Positions 7,120 to 16,251 of a DNA stretch of 64,000 nucleotides are shown piece after piece. Origin of the DNA: Candidatus Gastranaerophilales bacterium. GTDB lineage: Bacteria; Cyanobacteriota; Vampirovibrionia; Gastranaerophilales; Gastranaerophilaceae. The position numbers were made by a program, and so were the translations under genes. The notes under the pieces are model-generated. The model was not told the origin of the DNA. It did not search any database and was given only the letters and a program-made list of their open reading frames with translations. Location: NCBI GenBank assembly GCA_944326465.1, contig CALVEB010000010.1, forward strand, positions 1 through 64,000, in the 5' to 3' direction. The first letter of the stretch is position 1. Each line of letters starts with the position of its first letter.

Positions 7120-9546
7120 ATGTTTAAAAACATGTTTTCGCTAAAAACATTGGCGGCTTTATTTGCAACTATGTTTTTAGGACTTTCTACATCTGCCTTC
7201 GCAAGTGAAGCTGACCTTATTGTTCCGAGCATTAAGGATGCAAGTCCGGATAGCTTTAATTTATTGCTTATCGGTATTTGTATTTCTGTTATCGGACTTA
7301 TTTTCGGCTTTATTGAATTCTTACGCATCAAAAAACTTGATGTACACAAAGCTATGGCTGATGTAGGAAACACAATTTTTGAAACTTGTAAAACTTATCT
7401 TATTCAACAAGGTAAATTTTTACTTGTGCTGGAAGTATTAATCGGTTTGTGTATCGCTTTTTACTTCGGTTATTTACAACAGATGGGACTATCAGGTGTG
7501 CTGACTATTCTTGCCTGGTCTGTAATAGGTATTCTCGGATCTTATGCGGTTGCATGGTTCGGTATCAGAATGAACACTCTGGCTAACTCCCGTACAGCAT
7601 TCGCTTCACTCAAAGGCAATCCGCTGAATATCATGAATATTCCTCTGAAAGCAGGTATGTCAATCGGTGTTTGCCTTGTATCTGTTGAACTTATTATGAT
7701 GTTGACAATTTTGTTATTTGTTCCGGGGCATCTTGCAGGCGCTTGCTTTATCGGTTTTGCTATCGGTGAAAGCCTTGGTGCATCTGCTCTTCGTGTTGCC
7801 GGCGGTATATTTACAAAAATTGCTGATATTGGTTCTGACTTGATGAAAATTCAATTCGGTATCAAAGAAGATGACCCGAGAAACCCTGGTGTAATCGCAG
7901 ATTGTACCGGTGACAACGCAGGGGACTCTATCGGACCTACTGCTGATGGTTTTGAAACTTACGGTGTAACAGGTGTTGCGCTTGTTTCATTCATCCTGTT
8001 AGCTGTTATGGGTACAGACAATCAGGTTCAGTTATTGACATGGATTTTCGTAATGAGATTCCTGATGATTGTAACCTCTGTTGTTGCGTACTGGATTAAC
8101 AGCGGTATTAACAGAATTTATGCTGCTAAAACAGCAAAATTTGATTTTGAAGCACCGTTAACTAACCTCGTTTGGTTAACATCTATATTATCAATTGCAA
8201 TGACTTTTGGTGTAAGTTACAAATTATTGGCTCCTATGGGCGGTAATTTATGGTTAGTACTTTCTTCAATTATTTCCTGCGGTACTTTAGGCGCAGCTTT
8301 AATTCCTGAATTTACTAAAATCTTTACTTCTCCAAAAGCAAAACATACAGAAGAAGTTGTTACTGCTTCCCGTGAAGGCGGTTCTTCGTTGACTATCCTT
8401 TCAGGTGTTGTTGCAGGTAACTTCTCTGCTTTCTGGATTGGTATGGTAATTGTTCTTTTGATGGGATTAGCATATTATGCAAGTCTCCATATTCCTGAAA
8501 CTACAATGATATATCCGTCTGTATTTGCATTCGGTCTTGTTGCATTTGGTTTTTTGGGTATGGGCCCTGTAACAATTGCAGTTGACTCTTACGGCCCTGT
8601 AACTGATAACGCTCAATCAGTTTACGAATTGTCTTTAATTGAAGAAATTCCTGATGTTAAAGGCGAAATTGAAAAAGATTTCGGCTTTACTCCTGATTTT
8701 GACAATGCAAAAATGTATTTGGAAGAAAATGACGGCGCAGGAAACACATTCAAGGCAACTTCAAAACCGGTATTAATTGGTACCGCGGTTGTTGGAGCAA
8801 CAACAATGATCTTCTCACTTATTCTGGTTATTAAAAATACTCTTGGTATTGAACCGGAAATGATTTTGAACACATTAAATCCATATACATTACTCGGTTT
8901 GTTGACCGGTGGAGCTGTAATTTATTGGTTCAGCGGTGCATCAATGCAGGCTGTTACAACAGGTGCATACCGTGCTGTTGAATACATCAAACACAATATC
9001 AAATTAGATGATGAAAGTTCAAAATCTGCAAACGTTGCAAATTCAAAAGAAGTTGTTAAAATTTGTACTCAATATGCACAAAAAGGTATGGTTAACATCT
9101 TTATTGCACTGTTTGCATTTGCTCTGGCACTGGCTTGCCTGTCAGCGCCAAACTGCACATCTTCAGCACCGGTAGCATTCTTTGTAAGCTATCTTGTAGC
9201 TATTGCCGTATTTGGCCTGTTCCAGGCAGTATTTATGGCAAATGCCGGCGGATGCTGGGATAACGCTAAGAAAATTGTTGAAGTTGATTTACAGGAAAAA
9301 GGCACACCGCTGCATGAAGCAACTGTTGTCGGCGACACTGTAGGTGACCCGTTCAAAGATACATCTTCTGTAGCTATGAACCCTATTATCAAATTCACAA
9401 CATTGTTTGGTTTGCTTGCTATGGAAATTGCAATCAATGAATCATTCAGAAGTATTGCTCCTATAGCCGGTTGGATATTCTTAGTAATTGCATTGATATT
9501 CGTAGTACGTTCATTCTATGCAATGAGAATTCCTACAAACAAATAA
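7120..9546 (+). CDS. hppA: Membrane-bound ion-pumping pyrophosphatase
   Basis: An 808-residue polytopic enzyme that hydrolyses pyrophosphate and pumps H+ (some relatives Na+) across the cytoplasmic membrane. Hallmarks are EDDPRNPGVIADCTGDNAGD and GPTADGFETYG (substrate and Mg sites), then VTDNAQSVYELS, and near the C terminus GGCWDNAKKIVE and ATVVGDTVGDPFKDT. GNTFKATSK near residue 545 has lysine where K+-independent enzymes do, but the loop is of the divergent type, so the ion subclass is uncertain. The N terminus reads like a signal peptide (LFATMFLGLSTSAFA). It suggests energy saving from PPi. Confidence 0.95.
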   Translation: MFKNMFSLKTLAALFATMFLGLSTSAFASEADLIVPSIKDASPDSFNLLLIGICISVIGLIFGFIEFLRIKKLDVHKAMADVGNTIFETCKTYLIQQGKFLLVLEVLIGLCIAFYFGYLQQMGLSGVLTILAWSVIGILGSYAVAWFGIRMNTLANSRTAFASLKGNPLNIMNIPLKAGMSIGVCLVSVELIMMLTILLFVPGHLAGACFIGFAIGESLGASALRVAGGIFTKIADIGSDLMKIQFGIKEDDPRNPGVIADCTGDNAGDSIGPTADGFETYGVTGVALVSFILLAVMGTDNQVQLLTWIFVMRFLMIVTSVVAYWINSGINRIYAAKTAKFDFEAPLTNLVWLTSILSIAMTFGVSYKLLAPMGGNLWLVLSSIISCGTLGAALIPEFTKIFTSPKAKHTEEVVTASREGGSSLTILSGVVAGNFSAFWIGMVIVLLMGLAYYASLHIPETTMIYPSVFAFGLVAFGFLGMGPVTIAVDSYGPVTDNAQSVYELSLIEEIPDVKGEIEKDFGFTPDFDNAKMYLEENDGAGNTFKATSKPVLIGTAVVGATTMIFSLILVIKNTLGIEPEMILNTLNPYTLLGLLTGGAVIYWFSGASMQAVTTGAYRAVEYIKHNIKLDDESSKSANVANSKEVVKICTQYAQKGMVNIFIALFAFALALACLSAPNCTSSAPVAFFVSYLVAIAVFGLFQAVFMANAGGCWDNAKKIVEVDLQEKGTPLHEATVVGDTVGDPFKDTSSVAMNPIIKFTTLFGLLAMEIAINESFRSIAPIAGWIFLVIALIFVVRSFYAMRIPTNK

Positions 9547-9559
9547 ATCCAATTATTGA

Positions 9560-9588
9560 GGGGCCGCCTCGTTTTACGAGGCGGCCCC
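9560..9588 (+). terminator. Intrinsic terminator after hppA
   Basis: A perfect 12-bp GC-rich stem GGGGCCGCCTCG / CGAGGCGGCCCC with loop TTTTA is followed by TTTATTTTAT. It lies between the convergent hppA and tRNA nucleotidyltransferase genes and is strongest on the + strand. Confidence 0.9.
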
Positions 9589-9607
9589 TTTATTTTATAT
9601 ATAATTT

Positions 9608-11020
9608 CTATCCAGATATTTCAAACTGTCTTATAAAATTTAAAGCTTCATCTTTGGTTGTAACATCACCGTTTATTTGAGCATCGTGCAGCGCATTCAA
9701 AATTTCGCCCAGTTTTGGTGAAGGTTGAATATTCAAAATTTCCATAACTTCGTTGCCGCTTAGAAGTTTTGGGAGCGGTTCTAATTTATCCCGAACGCTC
9801 AGATAAAAATCAAGCAGCCTGTTAAGATTTGAAATATTGTTTTTAACCATTTCATCAGATACAGCTTCGCCTCTTGCCGAAAGCCGGTCCGCCTGCGCAA
9901 GCAGTATGTTATCAATAGCGTTATCGCCGGATTTTCTGACATAGCGCATCATTATTTTTTCGTTTATTTCAGGCGCTGACATAACCTGCGACGGATATAT
10001 GTGGTTCCTTATCATTTGCGAGATATAATCTATCTGCTTATTAGAAAAACACATTTTTCTTAAAATGTCTGCTGCAATTTTTGCGCCAACTTCATCGTGT
10101 TTTATAAATCTGTGGCGTCCGGTATCTTCTTCTATTGTCCAGGTTGAAAATTTGCCTGTGTCGTGCAAAAAGGCAGCGAGTTTAAGATGCGCAATTCTGC
10201 TTGCCCCGCCAAAATCCACACGATTCATGTGGTCTTTAACTTCTGACGAAGAATTAGCAAAGATGCCTGATAACTGTTTTACTGTTTCAATAGAGTGGTG
10301 AAATAAATCAAGATGGTGGTGCGTGTTTGGCGGTACCTGTTTCAATTCCTTCACTATTGGAAAAATTTTCTCCAGAAGCCACGTTTTATCCATGTTGAGT
10401 AAAGCTTTGAATGCAAACGGGCCTGAAAACAGTCTTATTAATTCATAATTTATCCGCTCAACTGCAGGACGTGATATTAAGTCTGAATATTTGCAGACAG
10501 CTTCAATTACGGAATGGCTTAGTTCAAAGCCGTACAGCGCCTGAAACCGGTAAACTCTCAGAAGTCTTAGCGGATCATCAACAAAATTGTGTGTATTTAT
10601 ACAGTTTATAACGCCGTGCTGCAAGTCTGTTATACCGCCGCACATATCAACAACTTCGTAAGTTTTGAGATTAACCGCTATTGAGTTTATCGTTAAATCC
10701 CGACGCATCAAATCCTTTTCCAGAGAATTTTCAATAGGATTTGTTACATCGAGATAGTTGGTTTTATCAGGTAAAACAAGCCGGTAGATTTTATTTTCAT
10801 CATCCAGAGTTACAAATGTTGCATCAAAAAGTCCGGCGATTTTTTCAGCAAAGCTTTTTGCATCTTCATCAAGAACGATTAAATCGCGGTCATAAGTTGA
10901 TTTACCCAGCAAAAAATCACGCACAGCACCGCCGACCAGATAAATTTCATTATCAAATGTCCTGATTATTCGGGACAAAATTTCGTCTGATTTAATTTTT
11001 TCCGTGATTTTCGAATTCAT
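9608..11020 (-). CDS. CCA tRNA nucleotidyltransferase / poly(A) polymerase family
   Basis: 470 residues. The N-terminal class II nucleotidyltransferase head has LVGGAVRDFLLGKSTYDRDL, with the D-x-D metal site in YDRDLIVLDED, then RRDLTINSIAV and DPLRLLRVYRFQ. The C-terminal half contains an HD domain (AAFLHDTGKF, HDEVGAKIA). It adds or repairs the 3' CCA of tRNAs. Some tRNA genes here encode CCA (Glu, Lys) but tRNA-Leu does not, so CCA addition is needed. CCA-adding and A-adding subtypes cannot be told apart by eye. The start overlaps the rsmE 3' end by 29 bp, implying one operon. Confidence 0.88.
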   Translation of the reverse strand: MNSKITEKIKSDEILSRIIRTFDNEIYLVGGAVRDFLLGKSTYDRDLIVLDEDAKSFAEKIAGLFDATFVTLDDENKIYRLVLPDKTNYLDVTNPIENSLEKDLMRRDLTINSIAVNLKTYEVVDMCGGITDLQHGVINCINTHNFVDDPLRLLRVYRFQALYGFELSHSVIEAVCKYSDLISRPAVERINYELIRLFSGPFAFKALLNMDKTWLLEKIFPIVKELKQVPPNTHHHLDLFHHSIETVKQLSGIFANSSSEVKDHMNRVDFGGASRIAHLKLAAFLHDTGKFSTWTIEEDTGRHRFIKHDEVGAKIAADILRKMCFSNKQIDYISQMIRNHIYPSQVMSAPEINEKIMMRYVRKSGDNAIDNILLAQADRLSARGEAVSDEMVKNNISNLNRLLDFYLSVRDKLEPLPKLLSGNEVMEILNIQPSPKLGEILNALHDAQINGDVTTKDEALNFIRQFEISG

Positions 11021-11738
11021 AAATAATGTTTCCTAATGCAACTGTAACGGCTGTTTCAGCTTTTAAAATCAAGTTTCCAAGAGTAAGTTTCGGAATTTTG
11101 TATTTATCAAAAAGCGAGAATTCCTGCGGAGAAAATCCGCCTTCTGGGCCAATAATAACAAGCAGACTGTCTCCCTCATTAACAGGTGTCTGATTAAAAA
11201 AATCCCGAACGGTTAAATCTGCATTGCGCTCACAAAACGCAATAATTTTATCAAATTTTTTACTGTTAAGTATTGCGTCCAACGTTGTTTTTTCAAAGCA
11301 GTCCGGAACAATTGCTCTTTCACATTGTTTTGATGCTTCATACATTATTTTTTGCCATTTTTCGATTTTTTTGCCGATTATAGATGTGTTTAGCGCACAA
11401 TTATCTGTAACCACAGGGAAAATACCTCGTACCCCTAATTCGGTTGCTTTTTCTATAACAAAATTCTGGGCATCACTTCTCAATGGACTCTGTGCAAGGT
11501 ATAAATTGAATTTCAAGTCGCGTTCTGATTTGTAACTTTTTTCTATTTCGACTTCTATTTTATGTTTGTCGATATTTGTGATTATGGTTTCGTACTGTAT
11601 TTGTTTTTCATCAATTAAAAGTAACTTTTCGCCGCGTCTGGCACGGAGAGAACGCGCAATATGATTATAATTTTCATTATCAGAGATTATTATCTTATTG
11701 TCATTTCTGCTGCTTGAAGATATAAAGAAATGCGGCAT
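10992..11738 (-). CDS. rsmE: 16S rRNA m3U1498 methyltransferase
   Basis: 248 residues of the RsmE SPOUT family, which methylates U1498 of 16S rRNA using S-adenosylmethionine. The start MPHFFISSS is preceded by an AAAGGAG-like site; seven extra upstream codons are unlikely. Family marks are HIARSLRARRGE near the N terminus, KATELGVRGIFPVVT, the knot motif VIIGPEGGFSPQE and LTLGNLILKAETAV near the C terminus. It is the first gene of an operon with the overlapping tRNA nucleotidyltransferase gene and divergent from the DUF2229 gene. Confidence 0.92.
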   Translation of the reverse strand: MPHFFISSSSRNDNKIIISDNENYNHIARSLRARRGEKLLLIDEKQIQYETIITNIDKHKIEVEIEKSYKSERDLKFNLYLAQSPLRSDAQNFVIEKATELGVRGIFPVVTDNCALNTSIIGKKIEKWQKIMYEASKQCERAIVPDCFEKTTLDAILNSKKFDKIIAFCERNADLTVRDFFNQTPVNEGDSLLVIIGPEGGFSPQEFSLFDKYKIPKLTLGNLILKAETAVTVALGNIIYEFENHGKN

Positions 11739-11886
11739 ATTTACTCCTTTTTCAATCATTATAGCAAAGATATATGAAATTTGTGCGGGTAAAAATTTAT
11801 TAATAAATTATGTAAAGTTATGGCAAATTTTTCTTGTTTACATTATAATTGTAGTAGAAAACAAACTCTAAGGAACAAATAGGATT

Positions 11887-12966
11887 ATGGAAAACACAAA
11901 AACATCAAATGAAAACGTAATCGGTATACCGAGAGCAATGTCCTTTTATCACAATTATCCGTTTTATTACGGTTTTTTCACTGATTTAGGGATTAAAATT
12001 GTTCTATCTGATGTTACGACAAAACAAACAATGTCAGCAGGCTCTGCACTTGTGGTGACAGAAACATGTCTGCCTGTAAAAGTCTTTATCGGGCATGTTC
12101 TAAATCTTATCGACAAGGGTGTTGATAAAATCCTTGTACCTTCCTTACAGTCAGTATCACACAAAATTTATAACTGTTCAAAAATCAGAGGACTGCCTGA
12201 TTTAGTTAGAAATGTTGTGAAAAAAGATTTCACGCTCATTGAGCCGACTCTTGATAAGTCTGAAAAAAATCAAGGTTTGTATGAGTTTTTAAAAGAATGC
12301 GCTGCTCCGTTTGGCATTACTGATGAAGCACTTATAAAACGCGCTTCAAAAGCAGGCTGGAGAACTTATAACAATTTCCATATTATGTCGAAATCCGGTA
12401 TGAGTTATAAAAAGGCGATTAATTATGCATTGCAAGGCAAAGTATTTATTGAAAGCCAAACCAAAGAATCTCCTATTTCAATTGCTTTAATCTCTCATGG
12501 ATATAATATTTATGATGAACGTACTTCTATGAAGATTTTCGATAAGCTCGAAAAAATGGATGTGCGGGTATATACATCCTTGCAGCTTTCAAAAGAACAA
12601 ATGGAGGACGGTATTAAATCATTGGGTCAGGAATTATACTGGGCAAATGAATATGAAATGACAGGGGCTGCCGGCCACTATCTGAAAGAAAATAAAATAG
12701 ACGGGTTAATTACTGTGACTGCATTTGGCTGCGGACCGGATTCACTTATGATTGAAAGAATTACGCGCAAGGCAAAACGCTTTAACAAGCCGCTTTTAAA
12801 TTTGACAATTGATGAACAGACAGGCGAAGCAGGCTTTATCACCAGATTGGAAGCCTTTGTCGATATGTTGTTCCGCAAAAAACGCGCTAACATAATAAAT
12901 AATATTGAAATAAGTGAGCGTAATTCCTCTTACATCCCGAATACAAATTATATTGAAACCAAATAA
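11887..12966 (+). CDS. DUF2229 protein related to acyl-CoA dehydratase activases
   Basis: 359 residues. The opening IGIPRAMSFYHNYPFYYGFF and VTETCLPVKVFIGHVLNL match the DUF2229 domain found next to ASKHA-type activator domains in 2-hydroxyacyl-CoA dehydratase activases. Cysteines such as TETCLP and the later AFGCGPDS suggest iron-sulfur binding. The ATPase activator domain is absent, so this is a stand-alone version; such proteins occur widely in anaerobes with unproven function. It is followed by the bidirectional terminator shared with rpsU. Confidence 0.8.
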   Translation: MENTKTSNENVIGIPRAMSFYHNYPFYYGFFTDLGIKIVLSDVTTKQTMSAGSALVVTETCLPVKVFIGHVLNLIDKGVDKILVPSLQSVSHKIYNCSKIRGLPDLVRNVVKKDFTLIEPTLDKSEKNQGLYEFLKECAAPFGITDEALIKRASKAGWRTYNNFHIMSKSGMSYKKAINYALQGKVFIESQTKESPISIALISHGYNIYDERTSMKIFDKLEKMDVRVYTSLQLSKEQMEDGIKSLGQELYWANEYEMTGAAGHYLKENKIDGLITVTAFGCGPDSLMIERITRKAKRFNKPLLNLTIDEQTGEAGFITRLEAFVDMLFRKKRANIINNIEISERNSSYIPNTNYIETK

Positions 12967-12990
12967 ATATTTAAAACAAATTTATGACAG

Positions 12991-13029
12991 ACGCAAAAAG
13001 AGTCTTTTTAAAAAAAGACTCTTTTGCGT
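12991..13029. terminator. Bidirectional terminator
   Basis: ACGCAAAAAGAGTCTTTT pairs with AAAAGACTCTTTTGCGT with a single bulged A. A- and T-rich stretches make it usable in both directions. It separates the convergent DUF2229 gene and rpsU. Confidence 0.8.
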
Positions 13030-13045
13030 TACTTGCGTTTTATAA

Positions 13046-13219
13046 TTAAACTTTTCTTTTGCGTGCTGCTTCAGATTTACGTTTTCTTTTAACGCTTGGT
13101 TTTTCATATCTTTCGCGTTTTTTAACTTCTGAAAGAATGCCGGCTTTTTGAATTTTCTTTTTGAAACGTCTTAAAGCGCTTTCTATTGATTCGTTTTCGC
13201 CAACTTTAACTTCTGCCAT
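13046..13219 (-). CDS. rpsU: 30S ribosomal protein S21
   Basis: 57 residues, starting [19 protein letters not shown] and continuing with [20 protein letters not shown], the S21 family pattern, with a basic tail rich in Lys and Arg. S21 binds the small subunit near the 3' end of 16S rRNA and helps initiation. A GGTGGTG-type ribosome-binding site precedes the ATG. Length and composition are typical. It stands alone and is divergent from folC. Confidence 0.95.
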   Translation of the reverse strand: MAEVKVGENESIESALRRFKKKIQKAGILSEVKKRERYEKPSVKRKRKSEAARKRKV

Positions 13220-13383
13220 TTATATTTCACCACCTTAAAAACTTGTAGTACATTGTGTATTAATATAATAACAGAAAAAGAAAATTTTTTCAAGTCTTTT
13301 GCTTGATGTTATTGGATTTAAGCGGATAAGACGGCTGCGTATCAGTTTTTTTACTTGATTTTATCCGGTTTTTGCCATAACTT

Positions 13384-14574
13384 ATGAATATGAACAAATA
13401 TATAGAAGCAAAAAAATTACTTACATCTCAGGGAAAATTTTATATCAACCTCGGACTGGAGAGAATTTCCGCTATTTTAGATTTGCTTGGCAATCCGCAG
13501 GATGAATTAAAATGTATACACGTTGCGGGCACCAACGGTAAGGGGTCTGTTTGCGCAATTATTGAGAATATATTGAGAACCTACGGTATGAAAACAGGAC
13601 TTTATACAAGCCCGCATATCTTTGAATACACAGAAAGAATTAAGGTGGCAGGAAAAGATATTCCGGAAGAAAAATTTGCGCAACTCGTTTTCGAAATATG
13701 CCAAATTGCTGATAAAAACAACATTCACCTGACAGAATTTGAAATATTAACGGCAATGGCATTTAAATATTTTGCAGAACAGAACTGTGATGTTGTAGTT
13801 CTGGAAACAGGCTTGGGCGGCAGATTTGACGCAACAAATGTTATTAAGAGTAATTTATGTTCAATTATCACGCATATTGATCTTGACCATACTGAACGCC
13901 TCGGAAATACAAAAGATAAAATTGCATTTGAAAAAGCCGGAATAATTAAACAAAATTGTCCGATTTTTACCTCAGAAGGTTATGAAGCAATACGCGATGC
14001 TGCTGATGAAAAAAATGCACTTATGGTTATGGTAGCACCGTTTGAAGATACAACAGAACTCGCGCTTAAAGGACTTTGCCAGCAGGAAAATCTCTCACTT
14101 GCGCTGGCGGCTGTAAGGCATCTGTTTCCGCAAATCCCGCAATCTGTGATAGATGAAGCTTTAAGAACAGTGAAACATCCATGCCGTTTTCAGGTGTTTG
14201 AGGATAAAAAACTTATAATCGATGCCTCTCATAATCCTAATGGGGCACTGGCACTGCGTGACAGTCTTGAGATGTATTATCAGAATACAAGGCGCCGATT
14301 TGTGTTCGGATGTTTGAGAAATAAAGATTATAAAAAAATGATGCAAATACTTTTTACACAAGGGGATGAAATATATTTTTATCATTTTAACAACCCTAAT
14401 TCCTGCACGATAGATGAATTGAAAGCTGCATGTGAATTGCCGGCAAAAGAATTTGTTTCTTTAGAAAATTTATATAAAAATAATCCGCAGAATAATATTT
14501 GGACAATTATTTGCGGATCATTTTATATGTTAAACGAAGTTATTCCTGATAATTTTCGCTCATCTCTGACATAA
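13384..14574 (+). CDS. folC: Folylpolyglutamate synthase / dihydrofolate synthase
   Basis: 396 residues of the Mur ligase-like FolC family, which adds glutamate to folates and, in most bacteria, also to dihydropteroate. The P-loop is HVAGTNGKGSVCAI; then TGLYTSPHIFEYTERI, VVLETGLGGRFDATN, ITHIDLDHTERLG and KAGIIKQ. The C-terminal domain has IDASHNPNGALAL. It is slightly shorter than many homologs but complete. Its 3' end overlaps the convergent glycosyltransferase gene by 35 bp. Confidence 0.93.
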   Translation: MNMNKYIEAKKLLTSQGKFYINLGLERISAILDLLGNPQDELKCIHVAGTNGKGSVCAIIENILRTYGMKTGLYTSPHIFEYTERIKVAGKDIPEEKFAQLVFEICQIADKNNIHLTEFEILTAMAFKYFAEQNCDVVVLETGLGGRFDATNVIKSNLCSIITHIDLDHTERLGNTKDKIAFEKAGIIKQNCPIFTSEGYEAIRDAADEKNALMVMVAPFEDTTELALKGLCQQENLSLALAAVRHLFPQIPQSVIDEALRTVKHPCRFQVFEDKKLIIDASHNPNGALALRDSLEMYYQNTRRRFVFGCLRNKDYKKMMQILFTQGDEIYFYHFNNPNSCTIDELKAACELPAKEFVSLENLYKNNPQNNIWTIICGSFYMLNEVIPDNFRSSLT

Positions 14575-16102
14575 AATTTTCAACTTTACCCGGTTTAAAT
14601 TCAGAACAGGAATTCCAGATTAAAGTTTCTTTTGTTTCATTCAGAGCAGGACTCGGAAAATCACAGCAGCAGGTTCCTTTGAGCATGTTTTTAGAGCCGT
14701 CAGGAAGTGAATTGAAATACTCACAGCAGCTGCAAATTTTTATAACAAAGTTGTATTCATTTAATTTAAGTTTTAATTCTTGGAGCGCATCAATCATTCT
14801 CAGATGGCTGCGGGTTACGTATTTCTTTTTCTTGTAGATAAATTTAATTTTTGCAAGCCCGCTTTCTGAAATAAATTCAAGTCTGCAAGGTATATGGGTT
14901 TGATTTTTTCCTGCAAGAACCATAACATCTACGGCAAGTTTTTCAGTTCCTGCCGGAAGTTCTTCACGTTTAGCAATTTTATTTCTGATTGCACGTATCG
15001 GCGGAAAGTGCTTAATGATATGGCATATTGAGTATACAGGATAAAGACATAGTCTGATTGTTTCCATAAAACTTAATTTTGCATTAATCAAGCTTATACC
15101 AAATCCGACAAGCAAAAGAATAAAGGTAAATAAAACAATTCTGAAATCAACAAAGAAGTAGTAATTGTATGAATGTTTTAATACCAGCGCATAAACAAGT
15201 GCTATTAACCAGAAATTAGGGTATAGCAATGAGAATGTATGTTCAGCAAATGCAAAGTTGTTCGGTCTTATCTGTCTGAAACAATTCTTGAATAAATTGA
15301 TACGTGCAGAAAGCCGCGGCATTTTAAATTCGTAATTAAGTGTATCAACATAGGTTTGAATATTAGGATTGTATGTACAAGGGAAACCTATTTTTGAAAG
15401 TAAAAGACTGTATTTTAATTCAGTATTAATATCTTTAAAGTTAACCTCGCCAATTCTGTCTACAATATCTTTTTTGATAATGAAAACACCGGAATCCGCA
15501 CGTGCTGCAAGCCCGAATAGCGAGCGAGCTTGTCTGAGAAAATTCATGTGGTATTTTTGATATGCGGCTTTAATTTTATCTACAGGGCCTAAATTTTCTG
15601 TCAGCATTAATGTTTCACCGCTGATAACACTGTTTCTTGTTAGAGCCGCATTGACAATTGATAAAAAGTCAGCAGGAATACTTCTGTCCGCATCAATAAA
15701 TACATAAGAATCTATGCTCTGATCATTAGTAAGACGCTCAACTAGCATTGAGACCGCCTGATCTTTGCCGACAGTACCGACATTTTCTATATTGATAACT
15801 TTGATAAACGGTTCACGCTGAAATAATTCCTCTGAGCCGTCACAGCAATTATCAAGCAACACAAACACTTTAAAATTATCTATAGGGTAATCCTGCAATT
15901 TTAATTGATTAATCAGTTGCGCAAGAGTTGCTTTATTGTTATGTGCATAAATCACAACTGCTAAATTATCTTTTTCATCATAGTGAGAAAATCGTCTTTC
16001 ACGCTTAAACGGTTTATCGTTGAGATTTCTGAGTGCAAGCGCAAGAAAAAACAGTGTGTATAAAGCTACATAAATGTATAAAATATCTAAAATAATTTCC
16101 AT
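14540..16102 (-). CDS. Membrane family 2 glycosyltransferase
   Basis: 520 residues. An N-terminal membrane anchor (ILDILYIYVALYTLFFLALA) precedes a GT-A domain with LAVVIYAHNNKATLAQLI, VFVLLDNCCDGSEE and YVFIDADRSIP. Two or more hydrophobic segments around residues 290-350 follow. The C-terminal ~120 residues hold a cysteine-rich part (KICSCCEYF, KGTCCCDFPSP), unusual for the family and possibly metal-binding. The start at 16102 follows an AAAGGG site; a TTG five codons upstream is less likely. Donor and product are unknown. Confidence 0.85.
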   Translation of the reverse strand: MEIILDILYIYVALYTLFFLALALRNLNDKPFKRERRFSHYDEKDNLAVVIYAHNNKATLAQLINQLKLQDYPIDNFKVFVLLDNCCDGSEELFQREPFIKVINIENVGTVGKDQAVSMLVERLTNDQSIDSYVFIDADRSIPADFLSIVNAALTRNSVISGETLMLTENLGPVDKIKAAYQKYHMNFLRQARSLFGLAARADSGVFIIKKDIVDRIGEVNFKDINTELKYSLLLSKIGFPCTYNPNIQTYVDTLNYEFKMPRLSARINLFKNCFRQIRPNNFAFAEHTFSLLYPNFWLIALVYALVLKHSYNYYFFVDFRIVLFTFILLLVGFGISLINAKLSFMETIRLCLYPVYSICHIIKHFPPIRAIRNKIAKREELPAGTEKLAVDVMVLAGKNQTHIPCRLEFISESGLAKIKFIYKKKKYVTRSHLRMIDALQELKLKLNEYNFVIKICSCCEYFNSLPDGSKNMLKGTCCCDFPSPALNETKETLIWNSCSEFKPGKVENFMSEMSENYQE

Positions 16103-16199
16103 ACTTATCCCTTTCAATTAACTATTTTAGACAAAATCAAAAAAAATAGCTATTACATGTAAATAATTGTGTAGATGTGTTTACAGAACAGATATATAA

Positions 16200-16231
16200 G
16201 AGGGCGGCGCAAGTTAACTTGCGCCGCCCTC
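16200..16231 (-). terminator. GC-rich hairpin after ycf23
   Basis: A perfect 14-bp stem GAGGGCGGCGCAAG / CTTGCGCCGCCCTC with loop TTAA. It lies 20 bp past the stop of the minus-strand DUF561 gene. The following tract on that strand is only TTATATAT, so termination may be partial. Confidence 0.7.
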
Positions 16232-16251
16232 AAAACTTTTTTATCAATAAA

